21,277 nt of DNA from a virus. A program made the translations under genes and the position numbers. Positions 5,170 to 12,230 of the stretch are shown one piece after another (positions within the stretch are counted from its first letter, which is position 1; every line of letters starts with the position of its first letter). The stretch spans positions 1-21,277 of IMG/VR virus record IMGVR_UViG_3300037200_000335; one strand, 5' to 3'. The notes under the pieces were generated by a model. That model saw only the letters and a list, made by a program, of their open reading frames with translations, had not been told where the DNA came from and made no database searches.

Positions 5170-6054
5170 ATGAAAACCTATTCCCCATCCCCCCGCCCGC
5201 CGGGCAAGGTCCTCGCGCCGAATCGCTCCCTCGATCCCGATCGTCGTAGGTTCATAGACGCGTTCGTAACCACGAACGATTGGCTAGAAGCCGAGCGCCG
5301 AGCTAAGCTCGCGCCCGGTACGGGCCGTCGTCTCATGGGCGAGCTTAGCGTGCTGCGGGGCATCGAGGCGGCCCGGCGTAACCCGAGCGCTCCGCAAGCC
5401 AACGCGGCGTATGTCAAGGCGTGCTGGCTACGGGTCGCCGCCGCTGACCGTCGCGAGCTCAGCGAGTACTGGCAAGTATGCTGCCGGCATTGCTGGGGCG
5501 AACGCCATCACTACCAGTGGCGCGACGAGGAAGAGTACAACGAAGCGCTGCGTAAGCACAAGCAAGATTGGAAGCTCGACGACCTGGGCGGCTACGGCTA
5601 CACGATCAACCGTACGCCGATGCGCGGCCCGGACTACGTAGCCTTCATCGAGCGGGTATGCGAGGAGAGCGAGCGGTCGCCGCCGCGTTACCTCGCGGCG
5701 AACTCCGATCACGATTGCCCGCGGTGCTTTGGGCACGGCGAGGGACGCGCGATCTATCACGACACGCGCTATTTGAGCCCGGCCGGCCGGGCGATCTTTC
5801 TCGGGGTTAAGAAGACCGCGGGCGGTGGTATCGAGATTCAAACTCGGGACCCGGACCACGCGCTTACGCAGCTCGGCAAGCATTTGGGCATGCTCAATAA
5901 CCGCGAGACGATCAAAACCCTGGACCCGGCGTTGATGACGAGAGAGAACCTCATTGCTGCCATCGCTGGATACACTGAGCTCCATGGACCAGACGGAGCT
6001 GACGAAGACGTACCTCTCTTGCCTGCAACATCAGCTGTTGGTGCAGGAGAATAA
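5170..6054 (+). CDS. terS: Terminase small subunit
   Basis: The 294-residue protein directly precedes the large terminase and overlaps it by 71 bases, the usual place for the DNA-recognition subunit of the packaging motor. The N-terminal part (about 20-80) is helical and resembles the DNA-binding region of Terminase_2-type small subunits: RRRFIDAFVTTNDWLEAERRA. The middle carries a conserved-looking insert with two CxxC pairs, CRHCWGERHHYQW at 105-117 and CPRCFGHGEGRAI at 183-195, probably a zinc-binding module. The C-terminal part has GKHLGMLNNRETI, typical of this family near the end. No ribosome site is visible before the ATG at 5170, but the upstream sequence offers nothing better. The protein is longer than many small subunits because of the Cys insert. 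Confidence 0.75.
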   Translation: MKTYSPSPRPPGKVLAPNRSLDPDRRRFIDAFVTTNDWLEAERRAKLAPGTGRRLMGELSVLRGIEAARRNPSAPQANAAYVKACWLRVAAADRRELSEYWQVCCRHCWGERHHYQWRDEEEYNEALRKHKQDWKLDDLGGYGYTINRTPMRGPDYVAFIERVCEESERSPPRYLAANSDHDCPRCFGHGEGRAIYHDTRYLSPAGRAIFLGVKKTAGGGIEIQTRDPDHALTQLGKHLGMLNNRETIKTLDPALMTRENLIAAIAGYTELHGPDGADEDVPLLPATSAVGAGE

Positions 6055-7486
6055 TCTTGACGATATCGTCGCGCGTCATCGGGGTCAACCGCTAGGTTTT
6101 ATCATTAATGGTTTGCGTCAGCTCCGCGGTTCATCGTGGAATGTTTGGCGTATTGTGCTAAAGGCGGCCTACGGTTATGGTCTGACCGGAGACGAATTGC
6201 CGATTTTCAAAGAGATTTCGGGTGGGCGTGAGCCGCCGAAACGACGCGTTAAAGAGCTCTGGTTGATCGTTGGTCGCCGCGGCGGCAAGGATTCGGTGAC
6301 GAGTTTAATCGCCGCGCAGGCAGCTTGCTATGCGGACGAAGGCGTGGCGTTACGGCCTGGTGAGCAGGCGCTCGTGGCGTGTTTTGCGACGGATCGCCGA
6401 CAAGCACAGATCATCTATAATTATACCAAAGCGTACTTTGAGCAAATACCGTCGTTACGTCGGTTTTTGGCGAAGAATTTAACCGCGGGCGTGCAGCCGA
6501 TTATGTTGCAGAACGACGTGCAAATCGTCGTGGCAACGTCGAATTTTCGCGCCCCGCGCGGCTGGCCTATCGCGATGGCTATCTTTGACGAGATAGCTTT
6601 TTGGCGAGACGAAGAGAGCGCAATCCCGGACGCTGAAATCTATGCTGCCGTACTCGGTGGTATGGGCACGCTCCCTAATGCGATGATCGTCGGGATCAGC
6701 AGTCCGTATCGTCAGAAGGGTTTGCTATTCGATAAGTGGAAACGCCATTACGGTAAGGAATCGGATGACGTTCTCGTCATTCAGGGTCCGACCACGACGT
6801 TTCACCCGACGTTCGATCAAAGCGTGATCGATCGGGCGATGATGGAAGACCCCGAGAAAGCCGGGGCCGAGTATTATGCCCGTTGGCGGCGAGACCTTGC
6901 CGATTACGTGGACCGGGAAGTCGTGGAGAGCGCGGTCATAAAGGGTCGCGCGCTGATTCCCTGGAAAGCCGGGGTCCATTACGAAGCATTCTGCGACCCG
7001 TCGGGCGGTAGCGTCGATTCGATGACGCTGGCGATTGCGCATCGGGAGAAGGATACGGGTGTGCTCGATATCGTGCTAGAGCGGCGGGCGCCGTTTCAGC
7101 CGAGCGAGGTGGTAGCACAGTTTGCCAAGCAGTTGAAGGAATACCGGCTGGGGCGCGTCAAGGGCGATCGCTACGGTGGCGAGTGGCCCGCCGAGTCGTT
7201 TCAGCAGCACGGTATCACGTACGAAGCAAGCGAATTGACGAAGTCTGATATTTATCGCGACTTCCTGCCGTTTCTTAATTCGGGTCGCGTCGACTTGCTC
7301 GACCTGCCGCGCTTGATCAACCAGCTCTGCCGGCTAGAGCGCCGTACGGCGCGGGGCGGGCGTGACAGCATTGACCACCCGCAGGGCGAGCACGACGACA
7401 TAATCAACGCCGCCGCGGGCGCCGTGCTGTTGGTGATCGGCGAGGTCGATCCGGTGACGCAGATGATCCGGGCCATGGGTATGTAA
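5984..7486 (+). CDS. terL: Terminase large subunit
   Basis: This 500-residue protein is the ATPase-nuclease that drives DNA into the prohead. The ATPase domain shows an adenine-motif region near 60-90, Walker A in LIVGRRGGKDSVTS (94-107) and Walker B in AMAIFDEIAFW (197-207), with the acidic pair DE. A coupling-motif-like GISSPYR follows at 237-243. The RuvC-like nuclease domain starts at EAFCDPSGGSVDSMTLA (Asp338, Asp345), continues with VKGDRYGGEW (Asp396) and closes with EHDDIINAAAGAVLL (Asp471/472). All expected catalytic acids are present, so it should be active. I chose the ATG at 5984, with GAG just upstream, over an in-frame TTG at 5954. The start lies inside the small-subunit gene, implying coupled translation. 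Confidence 0.95.
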   Translation: MDQTELTKTYLSCLQHQLLVQENNLDDIVARHRGQPLGFIINGLRQLRGSSWNVWRIVLKAAYGYGLTGDELPIFKEISGGREPPKRRVKELWLIVGRRGGKDSVTSLIAAQAACYADEGVALRPGEQALVACFATDRRQAQIIYNYTKAYFEQIPSLRRFLAKNLTAGVQPIMLQNDVQIVVATSNFRAPRGWPIAMAIFDEIAFWRDEESAIPDAEIYAAVLGGMGTLPNAMIVGISSPYRQKGLLFDKWKRHYGKESDDVLVIQGPTTTFHPTFDQSVIDRAMMEDPEKAGAEYYARWRRDLADYVDREVVESAVIKGRALIPWKAGVHYEAFCDPSGGSVDSMTLAIAHREKDTGVLDIVLERRAPFQPSEVVAQFAKQLKEYRLGRVKGDRYGGEWPAESFQQHGITYEASELTKSDIYRDFLPFLNSGRVDLLDLPRLINQLCRLERRTARGGRDSIDHPQGEHDDIINAAAGAVLLVIGEVDPVTQMIRAMGM

Positions 7487-7502
7487 GCGCGTATGTAAGC
7501 GC
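7479..7502 (+). repeat. Tandem 12-bp repeat at the terL stop
   Basis: GTATGTAAGCGC occurs twice head to tail (7479-7490 and 7491-7502). The first copy contains the terL stop codon. The core GTAAGCGC recurs at 17282-17289 and, inverted, at 17304-17311 and 17918-17925. Confidence 0.6.
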
Positions 7503-7536
7503 GCGAAGCGGGGTTACAGGTCGCGTTGTGATGCGA

Positions 7537-7836
7537 TCAATTTAGTCCTACGAAGACGTCACCTGTGAATTTTTCACCATCCGTAGGCTCTGGGTTGTAC
7601 GTGAGCCGCAGCCCATGCTGTAGCGTTAACAAGGTTGTGAGGTAGATGTCGACCTTGTAACCGCCGTGGCAGAACGAAGTGCGAAAGCCATAGACGACGG
7701 GATCGTCGGACGCGCAGATCTTTGGGTTACGCGCGAAATTCGATTGTTCGTCGATCCAGCCTATCACGCGACGGTCGGGAAGGGTAACGGCATAGCCGCC
7801 CCGGAAGTCCTTGAGGGTGACGGTGATAGTCGTCAT
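7537..7836 (-). CDS. Small minus-strand protein of unknown function
   Basis: The 99-residue protein begins MTTITVTLKDFRGGYAVTLP and reads like a small soluble beta-rich protein: DRRVIGWIDEQSNFA, VVYGFRTSFCHGGYKVDIYL, and an ending in FTGDVFVGLN. No family was recognised. The ATG at 7836 has a strong AGGAG ribosome site (ACAGGAGAACACC ATG), and a promoter with an overlapping palindrome lies upstream, so the gene is probably expressed apart from, and against, the rightward structural operon. Two Cys residues are present without a pattern. A longer frame continues upstream on the same strand but has no support. A lysogeny- or host-interaction role would fit the layout but is only a guess. Confidence 0.7.
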   Translation of the reverse strand: MTTITVTLKDFRGGYAVTLPDRRVIGWIDEQSNFARNPKICASDDPVVYGFRTSFCHGGYKVDIYLTTLLTLQHGLRLTYNPEPTDGEKFTGDVFVGLN

Positions 7837-7860
7837 GGTGTTCTCCTGTCTGACATTCAC

Positions 7861-7889
7861 ACTATGGCGCTGAGTCGTCCATTTGTAAA
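7861..7889 (-). promoter_or_regulatory. Minus-strand promoter for the 99-residue gene
   Basis: On the minus strand TTTACA (plus positions 7884-7889) and CATAGT (7861-7866) are separated by exactly 17 bases. They match the housekeeping consensus at five and four of six positions. The predicted start gives a leader of about 20 bases containing the AGGAG site. Confidence 0.5.
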
Positions 7890-7892
7890 TGG
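7879..7892. promoter_or_regulatory. Operator-like palindrome over the -35 box
   Basis: CCATTTGTAAATGG has perfect six-base arms around a two-base centre and covers the -35 box of the minus-strand promoter. It lies in the divergent gap between the minus gene at 7836 and the plus gene at 7904, where a repressor could control one or both. Only one copy was found. Confidence 0.35.
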
Positions 7893-7903
7893 GAAATCGT
7901 TCG

Positions 7904-8083
7904 ATGTCCGAAGAAAAAGCTAAAGCGACCCCCGAGCAGCAACACGAAGTTGTCTCCGGTGAGGTGCGCACCGTCGTTGAACACCTGAAGGCAAATCGCA
8001 CGACCGCGACCGAAGCGCTTGAGCTCGAAAAGGCCGCGCATCGATCGGTGGCCGACCACGCCGCGTCGAGGGCCTTTCGCTGA
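7904..8083 (+). CDS. Small charged helical protein before the portal
   Basis: The 59-residue protein begins MSEEKAKATPEQQHEVVSGE and is rich in Glu, Ala and Lys, with a likely amphipathic helix (VVEHLKANRTTATEALELEKAAH). No family was recognised. A weak GGGA lies about nine bases before the ATG at 7904; an upstream in-frame GTG/ATG-type start at 7889 adds little. Immediately past its stop another frame encodes a hydrophobic segment. The natural product may therefore be a helical head followed by a membrane anchor, produced through a frameshift or by two overlapping genes. The gene lies between the minus-strand gene and the portal in the packaging operon. Confidence 0.5.
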   Translation: MSEEKAKATPEQQHEVVSGEVRTVVEHLKANRTTATEALELEKAAHRSVADHAASRAFR

Positions 8084-8148
8084 TCGTGCTTATCGTGGGC
8101 GCGTGTATCGTAGCGACGATTATTATCGTTGGATGGTTGAGGCGCTGA
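8080..8148 (+). CDS. Possible 22-residue single-pass membrane peptide
   Basis: This frame reads LIVLIVGACIVATIIIVGWLRR and a stop: one complete hydrophobic helix with a positive end. It overlaps the stop of the 7904 gene. GAGGG at 8068-8072 lies seven bases before a CTG at 8080, which would be a rare start; a GTG at 8086 is the alternative. Its stop at 8148 sits directly before the portal GTG at 8150. It could instead be the C-terminal anchor of the 7904 protein after a -1 frameshift. Evidence is limited to hydrophobicity and position. Confidence 0.35.
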   Translation: MIVLIVGACIVATIIIVGWLRR

Positions 8149-8149
8149 G

Positions 8150-10186
8150 GTGCCACCGCCCGAGGACGATGGTCCGACGCCGGCCGCGATCAATCCCGAC
8201 GTAGCCCGTGCCCGGCGGGAAGAACGATCAGCGATCCGTCGTCGGAAGAAGGTAACGACGGACGCGGCGACCGCGCGTACGAAGACGACTTTCGACAGTT
8301 TCCAGAATTTTGTCGCGAGCGTAGGCGTTGGAACGAATAATGTAACCTCCGCGAGTGGTTACGGGTTTTCGCCGATCACCCGCAACCACATAGAATTGGA
8401 ATGGATGTATCGCGGTTCCTGGATAATCCAGGTCGCGGTTGATTACCTGGCCGACGATACGATGGCCCGCGGCATCAAGCTGGGGTCCGAGCTCGACCCG
8501 GAAGACGGCGAGAAGCTGCTCCGCGCGATACGCAAGTCCGGTAACTGGGATAAGTTGCGTCTAACGCATAAGTGGGGCCGGCTATACGGCGGCTGTATGG
8601 CGATCATGATGATCGACGGGCAGGACATGAAGACCCCGTTGAATATCGAGTCGATCCGGCCGGGCCAGTTTAAGGGCCTAATCGTGATGGACCGGTGGAT
8701 GGTCAACGCCTCGGTCGGCGAACTGGTGGAAAGCCCCGGCGACGACTTCGGGCAACCAAAGTACTATGACGTGCAGGTGGCGATACCGGGCCTAGGCAAC
8801 GCCCGTGTGCACCATAGCCGGTGCCTGCGGATCGACGGGATCGAGTTGCCCTATTGGCAGAAGGTCTCGGAAAACTATTGGTCCATGAGCGTGGTCGAGC
8901 CGCTATGGGACCGGCTGATCGCGTTCGACTCGACGACGCTCGGCGCCGCGCAGCTCGTCTTCAAGGCGTACCTGCGTACGTGGAAGGTTAAGGGCCTGCG
9001 CGATATCTTGGGATCGAACGTGATCGCCGAACAGGCGCTGGTACGCAACGCCCAATACATGCGGCAGTTCCAGTCGAACGAATCCATCAGCCTCGTGGAC
9101 GCCGAAGACGAGTTCGACGCGCAGACCTATTCGTTCGCCGGTTTGCCGGAAACGCTGCAGCAGTTTGCGCAGCAGTTGAGCGGTGCGTTGGGCATACCGC
9201 TGGTGCGGCTGTTCGGGCAGAGCCCGAGCGGCTTTTCCAGCGGCGAAGCCGACATATCGAATTACGACGATAACGTTGAGCACCATCAGGAAGCGCGGGT
9301 TCGCAAGCCGCTGGATAAGCTCTTACAGGTGTCAGCGCGTTCGATCGGCATTAAGCTGCCCGATACATTCTCGTGGACGTTCAACCCGTTCCGCGTGCTC
9401 GACGAAAATCAGAAAGCCGACGTGGCGGAGAAGATCACGCGTACGGTGGGCGATGCCCGCGAGCGCGGGCTGGTAAGCGACCAAGCCGCCGCGAAAGAGC
9501 TCAAACAGCAATCCGTGACGACCGGTATTTTCACGAATATCACGGACGATTTTATCGAGCAGCTCGATGATAAGCCCCCGCCGGCCGGTGAGGGCGAGAT
9601 GGGCGGCGGTGAAGGCGCGCCGGGGATACCGGATATGGGCGCTGGTGCAGGTGCAGGTGCTGCAGGTCAGAACGAAGAACGTTCCGACCAACTGCAACCG
9701 CAGATGGAAGAAGATTCTGTCATCCCGCAAGGGCGGACTAACAACTGGCGTCGCGTTCACTTTCACGTGGTAGATGCGGCCCGTGAGCTTATGCTTCACG
9801 GCCTGCCGATCTATCTCGAGACGCGTCGCGGCGAAGAACGCCGGGGCCTGCGCGGGTGGACGACGAAGATGCCAGCGGATTACGGTTTCATCCGTAATAC
9901 CGGCAGCGCCGAGGGGCCGAGCGAGGGCCTGGACGTGTTCGTCGGGCCGGAGCGCGATTCGAAGGAAGTATTCGTGATCGACCAGGTCGATCCGAGTACG
10001 GGTGATTTTGACGAACACAAATGCATGCTCGCCTATCCGTCGCGCGTGCTGGCGCTGCGTGATTATCAGCGCGCGTTTTCGGACGGCAGCGGCGCGGCGC
10101 GGATCGGCGGCGTGAAGCATATGTCGATGGATCAGTTTAAGGATTGGCTCGAAAACGGCGATTGCACGAAGCCGGTGGCCGCGTGA
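8150..10186 (+). CDS. Portal protein (DUF1073 type) with C-terminal pyrophosphatase-like domain
   Basis: The 678-residue protein has two recognised parts. Residues about 45-480 form a DUF1073-type portal, the ring at the capsid vertex through which DNA passes. Typical segments are YRGSWIIQVAVDYLADD, WGRLYGGCMAIMMIDGQD, IELPYWQKVSENYWSMSVVE and LPETLQQFAQQLSGALGIP, followed by VRLFGQSPSGFSSGEADI. A Gly-Ala-Pro-rich linker (about 480-515) leads to residues 552-668, which match the InPase-like pyrophosphatase domain known from phage and mobile-element polyvalent proteins: TKMPADYGFIRNT, DVFVGPERDSKEVFVIDQVD, FDEHKCMLAY and MSMDQFKDWLEN. The fused domain may be carried in the virion or act on phosphorylated substrates; this is inference. 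The start is the GTG at 8150, with GAGG seven bases upstream. Confidence 0.85.
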   Translation: MPPPEDDGPTPAAINPDVARARREERSAIRRRKKVTTDAATARTKTTFDSFQNFVASVGVGTNNVTSASGYGFSPITRNHIELEWMYRGSWIIQVAVDYLADDTMARGIKLGSELDPEDGEKLLRAIRKSGNWDKLRLTHKWGRLYGGCMAIMMIDGQDMKTPLNIESIRPGQFKGLIVMDRWMVNASVGELVESPGDDFGQPKYYDVQVAIPGLGNARVHHSRCLRIDGIELPYWQKVSENYWSMSVVEPLWDRLIAFDSTTLGAAQLVFKAYLRTWKVKGLRDILGSNVIAEQALVRNAQYMRQFQSNESISLVDAEDEFDAQTYSFAGLPETLQQFAQQLSGALGIPLVRLFGQSPSGFSSGEADISNYDDNVEHHQEARVRKPLDKLLQVSARSIGIKLPDTFSWTFNPFRVLDENQKADVAEKITRTVGDARERGLVSDQAAAKELKQQSVTTGIFTNITDDFIEQLDDKPPPAGEGEMGGGEGAPGIPDMGAGAGAGAAGQNEERSDQLQPQMEEDSVIPQGRTNNWRRVHFHVVDAARELMLHGLPIYLETRRGEERRGLRGWTTKMPADYGFIRNTGSAEGPSEGLDVFVGPERDSKEVFVIDQVDPSTGDFDEHKCMLAYPSRVLALRDYQRAFSDGSGAARIGGVKHMSMDQFKDWLENGDCTKPVAA

Positions 10187-10362
10187 GACAACTAGTCGAC
10201 CCGCAACGTCCACGTAACGATATTCACGTTGTGGTGGAAACGTACGCGGAGCGCAAGCGCCGGTTGAGTTATGAACGCTATACGGCGCCGTTGCCGCCGC
10301 TGGCGCGGCCGGCGTGGTTCGAGGAGCCGCATTTGCGCGATAAACTGGTGGCTGGTAGATGA
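10183..10362 (+). CDS. Small basic protein after the portal
   Basis: The 59-residue protein (MRQLVDPQRPRNDIHVVVET, then YAERKRRLSYERYTAPLPP) is basic and Pro-rich, with an ending FEEPHLRDKLVAGR. No family was recognised. Its GTG start overlaps the portal stop as GTGA, and its own stop overlaps the next ATG as ATGA, so it is almost certainly translated with its neighbours. Small genes between portal and gp7-like head protein are common in such operons and often encode minor head components; that role is not shown here. Confidence 0.55.
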   Translation: MRQLVDPQRPRNDIHVVVETYAERKRRLSYERYTAPLPPLARPAWFEEPHLRDKLVAGR

Positions 10363-10544
10363 GAAATCCCGACTCCTATCGGGCCGCCCGCCGCGAGCGC
10401 GCCCGTATCGGCGGCAAGTTACCGGATTGGCGTACGTTATCGCGACGGCAGGTCACGGCGGTAACCGCGGCCAATCGGCAACTCGACCACGACTTAGCGC
10501 GGGCGGTCACCGAGGCGTTGCGCGTGGCGGATCAGCTCGTTTAG
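10359..10544 (+). CDS. Small basic helical protein
   Basis: The 61-residue product starts MRNPDSYRAARRERARIGG and continues with a likely helix (RRQVTAVTAANRQLDHDLAR, then AVTEALRVADQLV). No family was recognised. Translation is coupled to the preceding gene through an ATGA overlap. Its stop at 10542-10544 overlaps the stop of the minus-strand gene at 10541-10543, tail to tail. The high Arg content at the N-terminus suggests contact with nucleic acid or a negatively charged partner, but this is weak. Confidence 0.5.
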   Translation: MRNPDSYRAARRERARIGGKLPDWRTLSRRQVTAVTAANRQLDHDLARAVTEALRVADQLV

Positions 10545-10756
10545 GGGGCTGTATCGTCGTTAATGATTTCGTAGTCATCGGCGGTGATCGACCATGTTTG
10601 GTAAGGCTTGCCGTTGTCGTCGCGGGGATACCGATAATCGCGCACATGTAGCACGACGCCGGCAACTCCCGGCGTCATGCTATCGACCAAGAAAGTCATT
10701 CCGACTTGGCCATTGAGCACGCGGCTTAGGCCGCGCTCCGTGAGCTTCACAATCAT
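10541..10756 (-). CDS. Second small minus-strand protein of unknown function
   Basis: The 71-residue protein begins MIVKLTERGLSRVLNGQVGM, continues with TFLVDSMTPGVAGVVLHVRD, and ends in a polar tail (YQTWSITADDYEIINDDTAP). The pattern suggests a small beta-barrel-like fold; no family was recognised. I chose the ATG at 10756 because GGAAGG lies about eight bases upstream on that strand. A longer in-frame start at 10834 would overlap the gp7 gene start. It faces against the structural operon like the 7537-7836 gene, but I found no equally clear promoter. The antisense position means rightward read-through could also reduce its expression. Confidence 0.6.
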   Translation of the reverse strand: MIVKLTERGLSRVLNGQVGMTFLVDSMTPGVAGVVLHVRDYRYPRDDNGKPYQTWSITADDYEIINDDTAP

Positions 10757-10812
10757 TTCGGGCACCTTCCATTGTGGTGATCCCAATGTCGGTCTTCCGC
10801 TCGAGAAAGTAA

Positions 10813-11607
10813 ATGGTAAAAACGCAAGCGACATCGTTTTTCGACCGTAAACGCGAAACCCTAGCCGAGCGTCACGCGTTCTCGCAGGCGCGGCTCGCGG
10901 AGCTCGAATACGGCCGCAAGCTACGGCAGGTAGCGAAGAACGTCGGCGAATACGTTAAGGCTCTGTTTCCGGGTGGCGAGCCGACGCACCCTAGCGCGTT
11001 GGCCCAGCTTCATTATACGATGCGCGCGTACGCGCAGCTCTTGCGCCCGTGGGCCACAGCGGTAGGCAACCGGATGATCGCCGACGTCAGTCGCCGGAAC
11101 GCGCGGGCCTGGTTCAAGGCGGCGGAAAAGATGGAGAGGCCGCTGCGGCGGGAGTTGGCAACCGTTCAGGTCGGCGACGTGGTTCGCGCCCGCTTGAATG
11201 CCCAGGTAGCGTTGATCACGAGCCTACCGATTGAGGCCGCGGAACGGGTACATAAGCTCACGCTCGAAGGTATGGTGACCGGCGTGCGCGCCAAGGAAAT
11301 CGCGGCGGAAATCGCCAAGTCGGGCGAGGTCACCGCGAGCCGCGCCACGTTGATCGCGCGCACGGAGGTCGGCCGTACTTCGACCGAATTCACCCGCGTC
11401 CGCGCAGAGCGGTTGGGCTCGACGCATTTCGTTTGGCGGTCGGCGCGCGATCGCGACGTACGTAAGATCCATAAAGCGTTGGAAGGCACGGTACATCGGT
11501 GGGACGACCCACCCGTTGCCGGTGAAAATGGTGAGCGGGCTTTACCAGGGGCTATCTATAATTGCCGCTGCTGGCCCGAGCCCATCTTGCCCGACGCAAT
11601 CTATTGA
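10813..11607 (+). CDS. SPP1 gp7 / Mu F-like head morphogenesis protein
   Basis: The 264-residue protein belongs to the minor head proteins that bind the portal and help start capsid assembly or DNA delivery. The N-terminal 110 residues are helical and basic. The C-terminal half carries the family pattern: VTASRATLIARTEVGRTSTE (about 175-194), HFVWRSARDRDVRKIHKALE and the closing PGAIYNCRCWPEP, with the conserved Asn-Cys-Arg-Cys. The position after the portal fits. The ATG at 10813 has a GAGAAAG-type site upstream. A run of genes for exported proteins begins about 110 bases after its stop, where capsid protease genes would usually follow directly. Confidence 0.85.
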   Translation: MVKTQATSFFDRKRETLAERHAFSQARLAELEYGRKLRQVAKNVGEYVKALFPGGEPTHPSALAQLHYTMRAYAQLLRPWATAVGNRMIADVSRRNARAWFKAAEKMERPLRRELATVQVGDVVRARLNAQVALITSLPIEAAERVHKLTLEGMVTGVRAKEIAAEIAKSGEVTASRATLIARTEVGRTSTEFTRVRAERLGSTHFVWRSARDRDVRKIHKALEGTVHRWDDPPVAGENGERALPGAIYNCRCWPEPILPDAIY

Positions 11608-11717
11608 GCCCCTGGCTCGACCTACCGCTCTGTCTTGGTGTCTTATCGGCCGGCGGCTTCGTCTGGTTTCGTTCGTACCGCGCGGCGTTGCGACGGTATC
11701 GCAAAAGTGAGGGAATT

Positions 11718-12194
11718 ATGAAACTTCGCCGTTTCCCGCTGTTTTCGTTCGCCGCCCTGCTCGTGGCGTTGCTGCTCACCGATTCGGGTATGGCCGCGGC
11801 GCAGAAGCCGCAGCAAACCTTCGGCGTGCTGCCGTTGCCGAACAGCGGCATCGTGATCAGCCACGTCGAGAGTGTGGCGTCCTCGACGAATTGCAACGAG
11901 GTCTTCGCGACGACCGCGTCGCAATCGATCAGCGCGATCTGGGGCCTCAACGTCGTCAACACGAACGCCACGACGTATTACTTGAAATTCTACGATACGG
12001 CTACGGTGCCGACGGCCGGTTCGGGTACGCCGAAGCTCGTCTTCGCGCTGCTGCAAAACCAGCCTCTTCAGAAGGGCTATTTGTTCGGCTTACCGTTCAA
12101 GAACGGCATCGGCTATTGCATCGTTGGCGCGATCGCGGACGCCGACAGCTCGAACTCGGCGGCCGGTATCTCGGTGGACGTGGCCCACTACTAG
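11718..12194 (+). CDS. Exported virion-like protein 1 (Sec signal peptide)
   Basis: The 158-residue protein opens with a textbook Sec signal peptide: basic MKLRRF, hydrophobic FAALLVALLLTDSG and a likely cleavage after MAAA or AQ (about residue 28). The mature part resembles a small module of phage fibre or decoration proteins, with TTYYLKFYDTATVPTAGSGTP, then FALLQNQPLQKGYLFGLPF and NGIGYCIVGAIADAD. It holds exactly two Cys (in TNCNEV and GYCIVG), which could form one disulfide after export. GAGGGA lies five bases before the ATG at 11718. An upstream in-frame extension is unsupported. It is first in a set of four exported proteins in the head operon. Confidence 0.7.
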   Translation: MKLRRFPLFSFAALLVALLLTDSGMAAAQKPQQTFGVLPLPNSGIVISHVESVASSTNCNEVFATTASQSISAIWGLNVVNTNATTYYLKFYDTATVPTAGSGTPKLVFALLQNQPLQKGYLFGLPFKNGIGYCIVGAIADADSSNSAAGISVDVAHY

Positions 12195-12230
12195 GTCATT
12201 AGCTCGCGCAGCGAAACGCACGCAAGCTTC

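Noticed and set aside
9332-10213. Long minus-strand frame of 293 residues opposite the portal
   Set aside because: It is the shadow of a high-GC portal gene whose protein is clearly recognised, and it has no ribosome site or domain.
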